Below, piece after piece: positions 6,293 through 6,777 of a DNA stretch of 6,777 nucleotides. The first letter of the stretch is position 1. Every line of letters begins with the position of its first letter. Below the pieces are notes generated by a model, which searched no databases, had not been told where the DNA came from, and saw only the letters and a list, made by a program, of their open reading frames with translations. Both the position numbers and the translations under genes were made by a program. This stretch comes from Bacteroidales bacterium (GTDB lineage: Bacteria; Bacteroidota; Bacteroidia; Bacteroidales; UBA7960), in NCBI GenBank assembly GCA_007132395.1, contig SLOR01000286.1, forward strand, positions 1 through 6,777. Reading direction: 5' to 3'.

Positions 6293-6777
6293 ATGCGATT
6301 TAAATTGAATTTTAAATTGGAAGGGGAAGCGCCTTTTCTGCTGCCCGCAAATTATCAGAATGAATTCTCGTCATGGATTCACAAAATGCTTCATTTTGAG
6401 GTAGATGGTTTTGGTAAATGGGCCAGAGAAAAAGGATATGCCGATTCCAGAGGTGAGTACAGGATGTTTACATTCTCGGATGTACAGTTTGTCGGACATA
6501 AGCACCAGGGCGACAGACTGATTGTTGAACACAATGAGGCTGCTGTGGTGCTTTCTTTTTACGGTGACCCCGAAATAGAACCCTTTGTTTTTGCCATTTT
6601 TGAAAATAAAGAATTTAAAATAGGGGATAAAAATGGGAAAGTGGCTTTTGTGGTAGAAAGCATTGAAAAGCTGCAAGAAGCACTGCCTGACACTACACGT
6701 GAGATGACATTCACCTGTTTGTCTCCCATGCTAATCGCCGAGCCCGGTAAAACCGACGGCCCTTTTCTGTCGCCTGA
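6293..6777 (+). CDS. cas6: Cas6-like CRISPR endoribonuclease, N-terminal part; right edge cuts it
   Basis: The frame runs open from ATG 6293 through the window end, giving 161 codons plus two bases. The N-terminus MRFKLNFKLEG, then FLLPANYQNEFSSWIHKML (15-33), WAREKGYADSRGEYRMFTFS (43-62) and CLSPMLIAE (142-150) are, to my reading, the pattern of Bacteroidota Cas6 proteins. That includes the first ferredoxin-like (RAMP) fold and the loop before the second. Cas6 cuts the CRISPR precursor RNA within each repeat to give guide RNAs for type I and III effectors. His30 or His34 is a candidate for the catalytic histidine, but this is not certain. The family is usually 220-270 residues, so 60-110 residues, including the C-terminal glycine-rich loop, lie outside. 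The start is chosen because family members begin MRFKL; an in-frame ATG at 6230 would add 21 unlike residues. No Shine-Dalgarno is visible. The subtype cannot be told from this gene alone. Confidence 0.8.
   Translation, partial: MRFKLNFKLEGEAPFLLPANYQNEFSSWIHKMLHFEVDGFGKWAREKGYADSRGEYRMFTFSDVQFVGHKHQGDRLIVEHNEAAVVLSFYGDPEIEPFVFAIFENKEFKIGDKNGKVAFVVESIEKLQEALPDTTREMTFTCLSPMLIAEPGKTDGPFLSP

Noticed and set aside
6099..6308. 69-codon plus-strand open frame before cas6
   Set aside because: It overlaps the well-supported cas6 start in another frame, has no ribosome-binding site, shows no recognisable domain and is rich in Phe, Leu and Cys, as expected of chance translation. It remains possible that the DNA is a conserved repeat.
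6371..6676. 101-codon minus-strand open frame at the right edge
   Set aside because: It is antisense to the Cas6-like frame, and its Lys/Phe-rich sequence shows no domain.

Overview
The window comes from a member of the phylum Bacteroidota, probably near the Bacteroidales/Marinilabiliales; this placement is inferred. The support is: promoter-like sites of the Bacteroidota type (TTTG, 18-19 bases, TAnnTTTG), starts without clear Shine-Dalgarno sequences, a lipoprotein combining an OmpA-like region with TPRs, and a deacetylase/acetyltransferase pair of a kind I associate with this phylum.

Left part (1-3621), all on the minus strand. Read in the direction of transcription the order is tRNA-Glu, rpsT (ribosomal protein S20), a second identical tRNA-Glu, an intrinsic terminator, radC, a NodB-type polysaccharide deacetylase homologue, and a FemAB/GNAT-like acetyltransferase cut by the left edge. 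Good promoter matches lie just ahead of each tRNA, so the tRNA/rpsT block and the second tRNA may start separately. radC and the two envelope-type genes follow the terminator closely; the last two genes overlap by 4 bases and are probably translationally coupled.

Middle (3622-4220) is an AT-rich divergent intergenic region of about 600 bases. It holds promoter candidates for both directions, a 12-bp palindrome and a small set of alternating inverted repeats. It is followed on the plus strand by one gene (4221-5957) for a probable outer-membrane lipoprotein with an OmpA-like region and C-terminal TPRs, which ends at a 15-bp perfect terminator-type hairpin.

Right part (6010-6777) has a roughly 280-base leader-like region with no convincing gene of its own, then the first 161 codons of a gene resembling Cas6, the CRISPR RNA-processing endoribonuclease. 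The frame stays open through the right edge. A CRISPR-Cas locus therefore probably begins here and continues outside the window. No CRISPR repeats are visible inside it. Apart from this edge the region looks like ordinary Bacteroidota housekeeping DNA.
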